From an uncultured Pseudanabaenaceae cyanobacterium (GTDB lineage Bacteria; Cyanobacteriota; Cyanobacteriia; Pseudanabaenales; Pseudanabaenaceae): a stretch of 64,000 nucleotides of DNA. A program made the position numbers and the translations under genes. A model generated the notes under the pieces. That model was not told the origin of the DNA and made no database searches. It was given only the letters and a program-made list of their open reading frames with translations. Where the stretch lies: assembly GCA_937927915.1 (NCBI GenBank), contig CALGKB010000010.1, positions 1-64,000 on the forward strand. Direction: 5' to 3'. Positions 7,618 to 16,270 of this stretch are shown here, one piece after another; positions within the stretch are counted from its first letter, which is position 1, and each line of letters begins with the position of its first letter.

Positions 7618-10600
7618 ATGGCTAACCTACCGCATGGAGAGGGTGATTTGGAGTTGCCCATAATAGAAGACCTGCCTTTTGCCACGGAAGTCGATATTGC
7701 CAAGGCAGAGGAGGAATTTATTGCCCAGTACGGCGATCTCCTAGCCTCTGTGGAGGTGGAGGATATAGGTTTAACTGCCCTAATCCAGAGCGATAGTGAG
7801 CAGTCTGTAGAACCAGTCAGCGACCGCCAAAATGAAGAACAAACGATCGCCTATCCCCCGGACTTTTCCCCCGCTGTACTCGCTGCTATTTCTGGCAATG
7901 TAGATTTAGACCTGCCTGCATCCAGTGCTGACCCATCAGAACCAGAACAAGAAACAATCCTGCAATTACAAATAGATGAACCACTCCAGCGGGAGCAGAT
8001 AGATGAGCAAAGGGGAGTAGAAGAACTAGAAACCCTCTTACAGTTGGAGGAAGAATCTGCTCCTAGTGCTGATCTTTCCACTCTAGGAGAAAGTGAAACA
8101 CTGTTGCAGTTAGAAGAATTACCATTCCTTTCCCAGGCAGACAGCCTTATGGAATTGGACAACGGCGAAGCATCACTGCCAGAGATTACGGAACTGCCGA
8201 CATTATTGCAAGCAGAGGAAGAGTCAGTTGCACAGATAGGGCAGGAAGAAGAAACAGACCACCCCCCAGAGACAGAGGGAACGATCGAGGAATTAGAAAC
8301 TCTCTTGCAATTGGAAGAAGAAACCCAAGACCAAACAGAGGAAAAGACAGAGGAATTGGTAACTTCTCTGCAGCCAGATGAAGGGAGAGCAGCGGAGGTG
8401 GCAGAACCAGAGGCAAGGACTGAAGAATTGGAAACCTTCTTACAGCTAGAAGAAGAAACGCGCATCCAACAAGACAATGACTCAGTGGCAGTAATCGAAG
8501 AGTTGGAAACTCTTTTGCAGTTGCAGGAAGAAACTAGCATTCAGACAGAAGAACACCAAGAGATGGAGGATTGGGCTGCTCCCCTGCAGTCAGGTGAACA
8601 AGAGGCAGCGAGGATGGCAGAGGAGGAACCACCAGTCCTAGGGATAGAGCAAGAAGATGCTGACATAGAACCATTGCTGACGGCAGACGTTCAGGCAGCA
8701 CCATCAGAAACGATGGCAGAACTGGAAACCCTTTTACAATCAGAAGGTACTGCAGAAGAGACACCGGCAAGTATTGAGGAGTTAGAAAATCTGCTGCAAG
8801 AAGAAGAAGGCGAACCTGTAGTTGAGTCTGCTATACCGGAGGAGGAATTCCTACCCCCAGACATAGTGCAAATTTTAGATGATACGGAGGCGAGTTTGAA
8901 TGCTGTAGAAGAGAAAACGATCGATGAGTTAGAAAATCTAATCCAGGCAGAAGAAGCAGAAGACTGGCTAGCACAGGAAGAGGAATTACCAGAAGTGGGG
9001 GAGGAGGAAGCAGTGATGTCAAACGCAGAACAGGAGGATAATGTGATCAACTACGAGGAAGATGAAGAGTCGGCAATTAGTGAAATTCTCACCGCTTTTC
9101 AGACGGAAGGCAAGTCTTACCCAGAGGAGATGGAGAATGAGGATGAGGAGTATGCAGAAGAAGAACCAGAATATCAGTACCAGTATGATGAGGAATACCA
9201 GACAGAGGAGGTAGAGTGGGAAGCAGCCCTAGAAGAAAACCACGACTATCAGGAAGAGGCAGTTGCCGTTGATGATGACTATGCAGAATGGCAGTCAGGA
9301 ATTACTAACAATGAGTTTCCCATCGATGAAGAGGATGAGGACTCCATAATTGACGAAATTATCACTACCTTTCAAATGAGCAATGAGAATACCGCCACTA
9401 AGTTTGTGGAAGACGAAGAAGCGGATGCTCTGTTGACGAAGTGGCAACACGACGAAGAGGATTTAGGTGGGGTAGGAGAGTTAATTGATTGGGAAAAAGC
9501 AGCTTCGGGTAAGATGTCTGCCCTAGATATACCGCTGCCTGATTTTGAAAGCTTTACGGCTACTAATGACCCCATGGAAACCGCTATTAAGGCAAAAAAA
9601 GTACTGGAACAGAGTAAGAGTAGTATAAAGGAAAAGTTAGATTTTGACAAAGAAGAACAGGACACCTCTTTACCGCCTTTACCACCTGTGAAAAAATTGC
9701 GGACAGAGATCAAGCCGCCCCCCAGTATCAGTATGCCCACATTTACGGATGAGTTTGAAGAGGAAAGGTATCAACCTCGCTCTGGCAAAATCCAGCCCCT
9801 GCCCAAGCGCAAAGACGGCGTTGTTTTAGAGGATGATTCTGATATTTCCTATCGGTCGCAAATCAAGGGACGCTACAAAGACCCCTTTGCCGATGTGGAG
9901 GAAGATGACTGGGATGAATTGCTAGATGATATTCCCCCTGTGTCAGACGAAATTTTTGGGGTGTCGGAACAGACGGCTGCCCGCTATCAGGATGCCAGTT
10001 TACCGCCCCAGTTTGATACTCGTAGTTTTGCTGCTGGTGATACGGAACCAGCTAATTTGCCTGTAAAAAATCCCTCCCACTCTGCCCAGGCAGTCTCCCA
10101 GACAGCGCCTACTTTCCCTGAACGTCTCTCTCCCTCGGTACGTCTGCAACAGTTCTGGGAAAATAACAGTACAACGATTATAGAAATTGCCAAACGGCTG
10201 GGTGTTGTGCTTGTCCCCCTGGTGTCTCTCTGGTTGGTCTTCTCCCATCCCAGGGTCAACAAAACTATCACTGTCACAACGCTACGCACGGGGATTTGGA
10301 AGGATGCCAGAGGTAGAAACCTCCGATCGGTGGTGTTGAAGAACGCCAACCTAGAAAATGCCAACCTCGCTCAGTCTGATCTCTCTGGTTCTGACTTGGG
10401 GGGAGTTAATTTGCGCAAGGCTAACCTGCAGGGAGCAAAGCTAGAAAAAACTAATCTCAGGGGGGCACGGCTTAATCTGGCTGACCTCAATGGCGCTAAC
10501 CTTAAGGGTGCTAACTTAGAAAATGCAGAACTGAGTAAGACAAACTTTAGGGGCGCTAATCTCGCGGGGGCGAAGCTGGGTGGACGCAAGTGGGCGCAGG

Positions 10601-10668
10601 GCAATCCCCCCCTCAGTGATAAAACTACTACCTGTCCCAATGGCAAGCCTGGTCCCTGCCGTTTCTAA
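7618..10668 (+). CDS. Acidic repeat protein with one membrane segment and C-terminal pentapeptide repeats
   Basis: I recognise no named family for this 1016-residue protein. About the first 620 residues are extremely rich in Glu and Asp. They carry roughly ten degenerate copies of an E-E-L-E-T-L-L-Q-x-E-E motif at irregular intervals, with weaker relatives such as ISEILTAFQ and IIDEIITTFQ. A less acidic, proline-rich region follows. Near residues 858-878 a single hydrophobic stretch (LGVVLVPLVSLWLVF) looks like a membrane anchor. Residues about 890-995 are A(N/D)Lxx pentapeptide repeats forming a right-handed beta-helix. A short tail contains two cysteines. There is no signal peptide. The topology suggests a long acidic cytoplasmic arm that binds partners through repeated short helical motifs. 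The gene stands alone with its own upstream region. Confidence 0.75.
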   Translation: MANLPHGEGDLELPIIEDLPFATEVDIAKAEEEFIAQYGDLLASVEVEDIGLTALIQSDSEQSVEPVSDRQNEEQTIAYPPDFSPAVLAAISGNVDLDLPASSADPSEPEQETILQLQIDEPLQREQIDEQRGVEELETLLQLEEESAPSADLSTLGESETLLQLEELPFLSQADSLMELDNGEASLPEITELPTLLQAEEESVAQIGQEEETDHPPETEGTIEELETLLQLEEETQDQTEEKTEELVTSLQPDEGRAAEVAEPEARTEELETFLQLEEETRIQQDNDSVAVIEELETLLQLQEETSIQTEEHQEMEDWAAPLQSGEQEAARMAEEEPPVLGIEQEDADIEPLLTADVQAAPSETMAELETLLQSEGTAEETPASIEELENLLQEEEGEPVVESAIPEEEFLPPDIVQILDDTEASLNAVEEKTIDELENLIQAEEAEDWLAQEEELPEVGEEEAVMSNAEQEDNVINYEEDEESAISEILTAFQTEGKSYPEEMENEDEEYAEEEPEYQYQYDEEYQTEEVEWEAALEENHDYQEEAVAVDDDYAEWQSGITNNEFPIDEEDEDSIIDEIITTFQMSNENTATKFVEDEEADALLTKWQHDEEDLGGVGELIDWEKAASGKMSALDIPLPDFESFTATNDPMETAIKAKKVLEQSKSSIKEKLDFDKEEQDTSLPPLPPVKKLRTEIKPPPSISMPTFTDEFEEERYQPRSGKIQPLPKRKDGVVLEDDSDISYRSQIKGRYKDPFADVEEDDWDELLDDIPPVSDEIFGVSEQTAARYQDASLPPQFDTRSFAAGDTEPANLPVKNPSHSAQAVSQTAPTFPERLSPSVRLQQFWENNSTTIIEIAKRLGVVLVPLVSLWLVFSHPRVNKTITVTTLRTGIWKDARGRNLRSVVLKNANLENANLAQSDLSGSDLGGVNLRKANLQGAKLEKTNLRGARLNLADLNGANLKGANLENAELSKTNFRGANLAGAKLGGRKWAQGNPPLSDKTTTCPNGKPGPCRF

Positions 10669-10759
10669 TAACTATCACCGATCGCTCCCATTGGCTTTTC
10701 TAATAGGTGGCTGGTCGACTTTGGGGATAAAATAGAGGGAGATGTTACGGGGGAATGCT

Positions 10760-11071
10760 ATGAGCGAAGCAGAAACTACAGGGATTGTTAAGGTAGAGGA
10801 AAAGGAGAAGGAAGGTGCCCTTAAACCCTCCAACAAATTGCCTGGCAATCGCCCGATCGGGGCAAACGGTCTGCAAATAGCGAATGTCTATCATATTGCC
10901 GGCTCCGATCGTCCTGTGGCATCGGGGAATCTGCAAATAGTAGAGTATATTGGCGGCAATCGTCCTGTGCTGGCGACGAGCTTAAAAATTAGTGAAATTT
11001 ACTACGGCAATCGCCCCGTTGCCCCCAACACCTCGGAGGACTCCTATACCCTCATGGGGTTCATTGACTAG
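10760..11071 (+). CDS. Small NRP[IV]-repeat protein, function unknown
   Basis: This 103-residue protein has a charged N-terminus followed by four tandem units of about 20 residues. Each begins with N/D-R-P-[IV] and continues x4-L-[QK]-I-x-x-[VI]-Y, for example NRPIGANGLQIANVYHI, DRPVASGNLQIVEYIG and NRPVLATSLKISEIYY. Short proteins with such repeats occur in cyanobacteria, but I know of no assigned function. The ATG at 10760 is preceded by GGGGGAA at good spacing and is preferred over an upstream in-frame start at 10742. The gene end overlaps the convergent comEC gene by four bases. It sits about 90 bases behind the acidic repeat protein and could share its transcript. Confidence 0.7.
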   Translation: MSEAETTGIVKVEEKEKEGALKPSNKLPGNRPIGANGLQIANVYHIAGSDRPVASGNLQIVEYIGGNRPVLATSLKISEIYYGNRPVAPNTSEDSYTLMGFID

Positions 11072-13356
11072 AGGGGAGCACCGCTGTCATCGAAGTCAGT
11101 CAGGGGTTTGACTTCATCCCCAGGTCGCCACCCGATCGCCCCGTCTTTACCTGTCACTAGGACTGTGACACCCAATGCCTCTAGTTGGTCGCGGAGGGGA
11201 GAGAGAGGTTTAGAGGTGGAGGCTACTGCTACTTTTACCCCCGCTTTCTGGATTAGCTCTGGCAGGAGTTCTCCCCCTGACCACCAGAGGACAGCAGCCT
11301 TGATTTTCTCCCCTTGCCCCAGTAGTTGTCGCTGTTGGAGGAGATTCATATTGCCAATGAACAGCCACCGCTTATCCCCGATCGTTAACACCAGGGCAGG
11401 GGGATTGGACTGGAGAACCTCGATCGTGACATTGTTATCAAGGGTGATAGTTTTGCCTGGTTCCAAACTGTGGGGGGAGATGCCCGCACGGCTGAGGTCA
11501 GCTACAAATTGGCGATAGGTCTGGGGTAGGCTCAAGTCCTGGACATCGGCGAACTGTTCAATCTGGATGCCCCGATCGAGGAGAACATGCCAGCCATCAC
11601 TGACATCGGCGGTGGTTTGGGTAGCAATGCCCCAATGGAGACGGGTTATGCCCTGCCGCTGCATAAAGTTGACCAGATTAAAAGAGGCTTGGGAGCGGCT
11701 GCCGGTGTTAATAAGGATGTTTTTGCCCTGGGACTCAATTAACATGACGGGAGCAGACCCCGATTCAAGGACCGTCGCCTGTAACAGACGAGAACGCTGC
11801 CATACCTGGGGGATAAACAATATCCCTACGACCAGGAAGCCTACTAGCAACCAGCGGGGAAACTGTCTCTCCCAAAGCTGTTGTTGACGCTGCCACCAGG
11901 GGGATAACCACACCAGAATGATTAAACCGTAGGCAAGGGTCATCTGCCAAAGAGCGATCGTGCCTGTCGTCCTGAAACTGCCTGGTAAGCCCCCCACAAT
12001 TGCCACAATTTTTAACACTAGGATGGTCAAGGGTTTGAGAAACCAAGCCAGGACTGCCCCCCCTGGAATGTAAATTACACCTAGGATACCACTGATAATG
12101 CCCCCCAAAATCAGCACCACAAATAGGGGGGAAGCCACCAGGTTGGCAAGAAGAGAGTAAGCACTAAATGCCCCCATGGCGTAGAGTTGTAGTGGTAAAG
12201 TCCAAATAAAAGCAGCGATGGGGACGGCAAGACTGCTGGCTAGTAAGGGGGGTAAACCCTGCAAAATCCTATTGGTAATCGCCGTAGCTGAGGTCTGTAA
12301 TCCCAGGGTGGCTAGGAAACTAAACTGAAAGCCCAAATCCCATATCCACAGGGGGTTGTAGAGGAGGAGCAAGACAGCTGCCAAGGCTAAACCACTGAGG
12401 GGGCGACTTTTCCGATCGAGCAATTCCCCTGCTAGCAGACCAATGCCCATCACCACCGCCCGTAGGATGGAGGGACTGATCCCCGTCAGAGTCAAATAGC
12501 CCAGCAAGCCTCCTGTCCCCACAATAAAGCGTTGTAAAGGCGGTACCCCCTGATACAAAACCAGGACAAAGGCTAACACAATGGAGACATGGAAACCGGA
12601 CGCTGCTAGGGCATGGGCTAGTCCCACCTTGACAAAATCATCCTTGACGGCGGGGGGTAAATCCACAGCCCGACTGCCCAATACCAAGGAACTGAGGAGT
12701 GCTCCCTCTGGCATGCCTGCCCCCAAGACATGGGCTTTGATGATTCGATCGCGAATTTGCCATACCCCCCAGGGAGCGGGTTTGACTATCTGGAGATTGC
12801 GCCCTGCTAAGCCTGCAAAGATACCCTGGCGTTGTAAAAATTGGCGAAAATCAAACTGATTGGGGTTCCTAGGAGCACTGGGTCGGTACAAATTGCCCCG
12901 TACTTTGATAACTTGCCCCGGTCGGACTCCTGTGGCTTGATTGATAGCAACCGTGGTGTATAGTTTCCCCTCCACTGCTTCCCCTGCCTGTGATTTGGGG
13001 GGGGTGAGGGTTTCTGCCTTGAGAATAAAGCGAGCTTTGCCACTGCGGGTAAGACGGGGGCTATCCAAAACTCTACCTGTGACGATCGCTCTTTGTATCG
13101 GTGCCCTATTTGCCACATCCTGGGAGGAGGGGCGGGGCAGTCGCCAACTACTGTAAAAATAAGCCCCCCCTGCCACCAGGACAAACAAGAGCCATACCCA
13201 GGGCTTGAAGTTCTTTGCCTGTAGGCGCAATAAAACGATCGGGAGGACTACCCCTAAAAACAGCAGACATACTCCCCCTTCTGGGTTGGTCAGTCCACTG
13301 GCAAGAATACCAACAACAAAAGCAACCGCCAGCCCTAAAAACGCCAGGTCATCCAT
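11068..13356 (-). CDS. comEC: ComEC/Rec2-family DNA-uptake channel protein
   Basis: This is a multi-spanning membrane protein of 762 residues, the usual size for ComEC, which moves single-stranded DNA across the inner membrane during natural transformation. The N-terminal soluble OB-like part (RAIVTGRVLDSPRLT) precedes the competence domain with its hallmark HALAASGFHVSIV. Several hydrophobic helices follow, up to about residue 500. The C-terminal 220 residues occupy the position of the metallo-beta-lactamase-like domain. However, the nuclease motifs are not recognisable: where family members usually have D-x-G-Q-G-D and H-x-H-x-D-H, this protein reads ESGSAP and TQTTADVS. The start overlaps the end of the upstream gene by eight bases. 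Confidence 0.88.
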   Translation of the reverse strand: MDDLAFLGLAVAFVVGILASGLTNPEGGVCLLFLGVVLPIVLLRLQAKNFKPWVWLLFVLVAGGAYFYSSWRLPRPSSQDVANRAPIQRAIVTGRVLDSPRLTRSGKARFILKAETLTPPKSQAGEAVEGKLYTTVAINQATGVRPGQVIKVRGNLYRPSAPRNPNQFDFRQFLQRQGIFAGLAGRNLQIVKPAPWGVWQIRDRIIKAHVLGAGMPEGALLSSLVLGSRAVDLPPAVKDDFVKVGLAHALAASGFHVSIVLAFVLVLYQGVPPLQRFIVGTGGLLGYLTLTGISPSILRAVVMGIGLLAGELLDRKSRPLSGLALAAVLLLLYNPLWIWDLGFQFSFLATLGLQTSATAITNRILQGLPPLLASSLAVPIAAFIWTLPLQLYAMGAFSAYSLLANLVASPLFVVLILGGIISGILGVIYIPGGAVLAWFLKPLTILVLKIVAIVGGLPGSFRTTGTIALWQMTLAYGLIILVWLSPWWQRQQQLWERQFPRWLLVGFLVVGILFIPQVWQRSRLLQATVLESGSAPVMLIESQGKNILINTGSRSQASFNLVNFMQRQGITRLHWGIATQTTADVSDGWHVLLDRGIQIEQFADVQDLSLPQTYRQFVADLSRAGISPHSLEPGKTITLDNNVTIEVLQSNPPALVLTIGDKRWLFIGNMNLLQQRQLLGQGEKIKAAVLWWSGGELLPELIQKAGVKVAVASTSKPLSPLRDQLEALGVTVLVTGKDGAIGWRPGDEVKPLTDFDDSGAPL

Positions 13357-13792
13357 TTAGGACTTGGAAAGTTCCCCTTAGGAGGTCCTTGATGTCTACC
13401 AGTTTGCGGCTACCGTCACTGAGTTGGATAACTATGGGGTCAAAGAAGAGTTCCTCTTCCCGCTTCAGTGCCTCAGCGGTAGCTTCCTTAAGAAGAGTGG
13501 TGGAAGGGAAAATCAAAACCCCTGCTTTGACAGTTTCTAGGAGAACCGTGAGGGGGCGCTTAGAGTAGATTTCCTTACTATAGGCACGATTCATAAAGGC
13601 GTCAAAGCGGAAGCGGGAGATAACAGCGGTAGGTACGCCATCAAGGGTGATTAAAACACCAGGCAGGTCAGGGTTATTGGTAAATCTTTCTACAACGGTA
13701 CGCCCTTGGGTACTGGCGCCATCTACTTCAAAGGTGAAGGATGGTAATGACTCCAGGGTGGAGGTAGGGGTAAACTGAACTGATGTAAGCAT
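13349..13792 (-). CDS. Standalone CBS-like regulatory module, function unknown
   Basis: This 147-residue protein has no assigned function. Its middle part (VLITLDGVPTAVISRFRFDAF, then YSKRPLTVLLE) and its end (EELFFDPIVIQLSDGS, then RKLVDIKDLL) resemble the CBS-like segment that precedes GGDEF, histidine-kinase or SpoIIE domains in many bacterial sensors. Here no output domain follows. The frame is open to 13909, but the ATGs further upstream (13858) would run into the start of the divergent ackA gene, so the ATG at 13792 is preferred. It overlaps comEC by eight bases downstream and is probably co-transcribed with it. The resemblance is judged by eye. Confidence 0.6.
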   Translation of the reverse strand: MLTSVQFTPTSTLESLPSFTFEVDGASTQGRTVVERFTNNPDLPGVLITLDGVPTAVISRFRFDAFMNRAYSKEIYSKRPLTVLLETVKAGVLIFPSTTLLKEATAEALKREEELFFDPIVIQLSDGSRKLVDIKDLLRGTFQVLNG

Positions 13793-13856
13793 ATTCCTGA
13801 CAACGCTTTCCTTTAGCCTAGTAGCAAAGAGTACCTTAGACAAGAGGTTTCCCCCC

Positions 13857-15062
13857 ATGCTAAGTTCTGTAACAATTTTGGTGATGAATGCTGGCTCCAG
13901 TAGCCACAAAGTCTGTCTCTATCAGCTACCTGACCCTACCCCCCGCTGGCAAGGCGTAGTGGACTGGACAAAAGAAATGGGAAAAGCCCTAGTCACTACC
14001 AAAACAGCCCAAGGCAAATGGGAGGAAGTAGTGCCTGTTACCGATCGTGCTTCCGTACTGCGGGATTTTTTAGCCACCATCTGGCAGGGGGAAAGACGGG
14101 TACTCGATCGGCCAGAGGAGATTAGGGTGGTGGGGCATCGAGTAGTGCATGGGGGGCAAGTCTATCAACAGCCAGTCCCCATTGATGGGCAGGTAAAAGC
14201 GACGATCAGAGAAATGATTAAATTTGCCCCTGTGCACAATCCCGCTAATTTGGGGGGAATTGAGTTAATGGAGGAGGTGTTGCCCCAGGTGCCCCAGGTG
14301 GCGGTGTTTGATACGGCGTTCCACAGTCAGATGCCTTTGCCTGCTAAGGTGTATCCCCTTCCCTATCGCTATTTTGAGCAGGGGATTTATCGCTACGGCT
14401 TTCATGGCATCAGTCACCAGTACGTGGCGGGGGAGGCGGCTAAGTTTTTGCAGCGAGATTTAACTGACCTTAAGGTAATCACTTGTCATCTAGGCAACGG
14501 TTGTTCCCTGACGGCAGTGCGGGGCGGGATCAGTGTCAATACTACCATGGGATTTACGCCCTTGGCGGGGGTGATGATGGGGACGCGATCGGGGGACATT
14601 GACCCCGGCATTCTCATCTATTTGTTGCGGGAGGGGCTGACTGCTGATGACCTCGATCGTTTACTGAACCGCGAGTCCGGTCTGTTGGGGGTATCAGGCA
14701 TCAGTAATGATCTAAGGACGATTTTGGCTGCCGCAGATAACGATCGGGCGCAATTAGCCTATCAGATTTTTATTCATCGCTTGAGGGGGGCGATTGGTTC
14801 TCTCCTAGCGAATTTGGGTGGCTTGGATGCTCTAGTTTTTACAGCGGGGATTGGGGAAAACAGTGCCCAAGTGCGGGAGGATGTGTGTGCCAATTGGGAA
14901 TTTTGGGGTATTGCCGTTGACCCCGATCGCAATCACAGTCGCCCTTGTCCCATAGACATTTCTAGGGATAGGAGCAAAGTTAGAGTATTAGTGATTCCCA
15001 CCCAGGAGGATTGGGCAATTGCCCAGGCTTGCTATGAATTTGTCGTCAAGGGAGTGGTATAG
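13857..15062 (+). CDS. ackA: Acetate kinase
   Basis: The enzyme converts acetate and ATP to acetyl phosphate and ADP, or the reverse, in overflow and fermentative metabolism. It has 401 residues, as is usual for AckA. The ASKHA-fold landmarks are present: VMNAGSSSHKVCLY near the N-terminus, VGHRVVHGG, FDTAFHSQMP, HLGNGCSLTAVRGG (phosphate loop), the acidic GTRSGDIDPG and FTAGIGENS near the C-terminus. The ATG at 13857 opens about 10 residues before the nucleotide motif; an internal ATG at 13884 could also serve. No phosphotransacetylase gene is adjacent. The 3' end overlaps the convergent dihydroorotase-like gene by 31 bases. Confidence 0.96.
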   Translation: MLSSVTILVMNAGSSSHKVCLYQLPDPTPRWQGVVDWTKEMGKALVTTKTAQGKWEEVVPVTDRASVLRDFLATIWQGERRVLDRPEEIRVVGHRVVHGGQVYQQPVPIDGQVKATIREMIKFAPVHNPANLGGIELMEEVLPQVPQVAVFDTAFHSQMPLPAKVYPLPYRYFEQGIYRYGFHGISHQYVAGEAAKFLQRDLTDLKVITCHLGNGCSLTAVRGGISVNTTMGFTPLAGVMMGTRSGDIDPGILIYLLREGLTADDLDRLLNRESGLLGVSGISNDLRTILAAADNDRAQLAYQIFIHRLRGAIGSLLANLGGLDALVFTAGIGENSAQVREDVCANWEFWGIAVDPDRNHSRPCPIDISRDRSKVRVLVIPTQEDWAIAQACYEFVVKGVV

Positions 15063-16270
15063 CCTGTAATTGTGTGACCCCATAAAATTGTGTTTTGTGC
15101 CAAAGAAAGGGAGGTACTACTATTCAGTTGCCAGGTGTGATGGGGAAGGAAAGCAAAGTTAGCAGGGGGGGGATTGATACCTAAAATTTGGCAGGGTCGT
15201 AGGCGCATTGCCTGTAACAATTCTAGGGGGGTTAATTTCTTCGTACTCACCAAGTGCTGCCACAGGAGGGGAAAGGCAAATTGCAAACCGATCGTACCTG
15301 TAGGAGCAACTTCCAGGGGAATCATAGTTTCTTCGTAGGTGTAAGGGCAGTGGTTAATCACAATGGCATCGATCGTGCCACTTTTTACCGCTTTGATGAG
15401 GTCTTCTTGGTCAGCGGGATGGGGTAAAGGGGGCAACAAACGAAGATAGGGACTAAAAGAATGGAGGTGACCCGTATGCCAAATTAAGTGTGTCCACATA
15501 ACGCTGGCTGTAATCGGCAGGTGGTCATTTTTCGCCTGCTCTAACAGAGCAATACTCCCCTTACAAGTGATCCCCATTAAATGCACAGGGCAGCCCGTCA
15601 AACGCACCAATTCTACTATGCTAAAAACCCCGATCGTTTCTGCTATATCAGGCGTCCCCCCTAACCCCAATTTGAGAGCAGTAAAGCCCTCTCTAACTAC
15701 CCCTTCCGCCAATTGTGCCTGCAAGGGCAACAGCAACACCGGTTTTTGGTAGGGAGCAAGATATGTCAAAGCGCGGCGCAATAACAACAAATTCCCCAGG
15801 GGATCAGGACAGGCAAACCCCACCACTTTCTCCCCCAAATCCCCGTACTCACACAGCTGTTCCTCCTTAAAAAGAGCACCCCACAACAAAAAGGGAGAGG
15901 GCACGTAATTGTGGAAATAATCCACCGCCGCCAGACGATCGATCGCTTGGTAGGGCAGCAATGCCACTTGTGCAAACCCCCCCCCCTGAGCGCAATTTTG
16001 CAGACTAGTTAAAGTTTCCCGCGCCTCAAAACCAGGCTCCCCACAGCGACTAAACAGATCAACCAAAGCAGGCACAACTACCAAAGAATTAGGCTCCTTT
16101 TGCGCTGTTCCAGCAGGTAAATTGCCAGGATTGACCAAGATAGAACTCCCCTTGCCTGCTAAGCTTGTTTCCCCCTGTAGCAAAACATCTGCCAACAACA
16201 CCGATCGATCGGTGAGCACCATAGCCTGGGGATAGTAGCCTCTGATTGCCTCTAGCAGGGAATCAACCAT
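15032..16270 (-). CDS. pyrC: Dihydroorotase-like protein lacking the N-terminal metal motif
   Basis: This 412-residue amidohydrolase-superfamily protein is related to class I dihydroorotases, which close carbamoyl aspartate in pyrimidine synthesis. The region PALVDLFSRCGEPGFEARETL aligns with the family pattern P-G-x-x-D-x-H-x-H-x-R-E-P-G, but the H-x-H metal ligands are replaced by F-S-R-C. Other family regions (VHLMGITCKGSIALLEQAK, INHCPYTYEETMIPLEVAP, GTIGLQFAFPL) are kept with altered ligands. It is therefore probably a non-catalytic PyrC-like subunit, as known for bacterial aspartate transcarbamoylase complexes. It overlaps mazG upstream by eight bases. The symbol is by homology only. 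Confidence 0.75.
   Translation of the reverse strand: MVDSLLEAIRGYYPQAMVLTDRSVLLADVLLQGETSLAGKGSSILVNPGNLPAGTAQKEPNSLVVVPALVDLFSRCGEPGFEARETLTSLQNCAQGGGFAQVALLPYQAIDRLAAVDYFHNYVPSPFLLWGALFKEEQLCEYGDLGEKVVGFACPDPLGNLLLLRRALTYLAPYQKPVLLLPLQAQLAEGVVREGFTALKLGLGGTPDIAETIGVFSIVELVRLTGCPVHLMGITCKGSIALLEQAKNDHLPITASVMWTHLIWHTGHLHSFSPYLRLLPPLPHPADQEDLIKAVKSGTIDAIVINHCPYTYEETMIPLEVAPTGTIGLQFAFPLLWQHLVSTKKLTPLELLQAMRLRPCQILGINPPPANFAFLPHHTWQLNSSTSLSLAQNTILWGHTITGYTTPLTTNS

Noticed and set aside
7851-9740. Long open frames on the minus strand inside the acidic repeat gene
   Set aside because: They are Ser/Leu-rich mirror images of GAG/GAA-rich coding sequence; the plus-strand frame has a normal start and clear domains.
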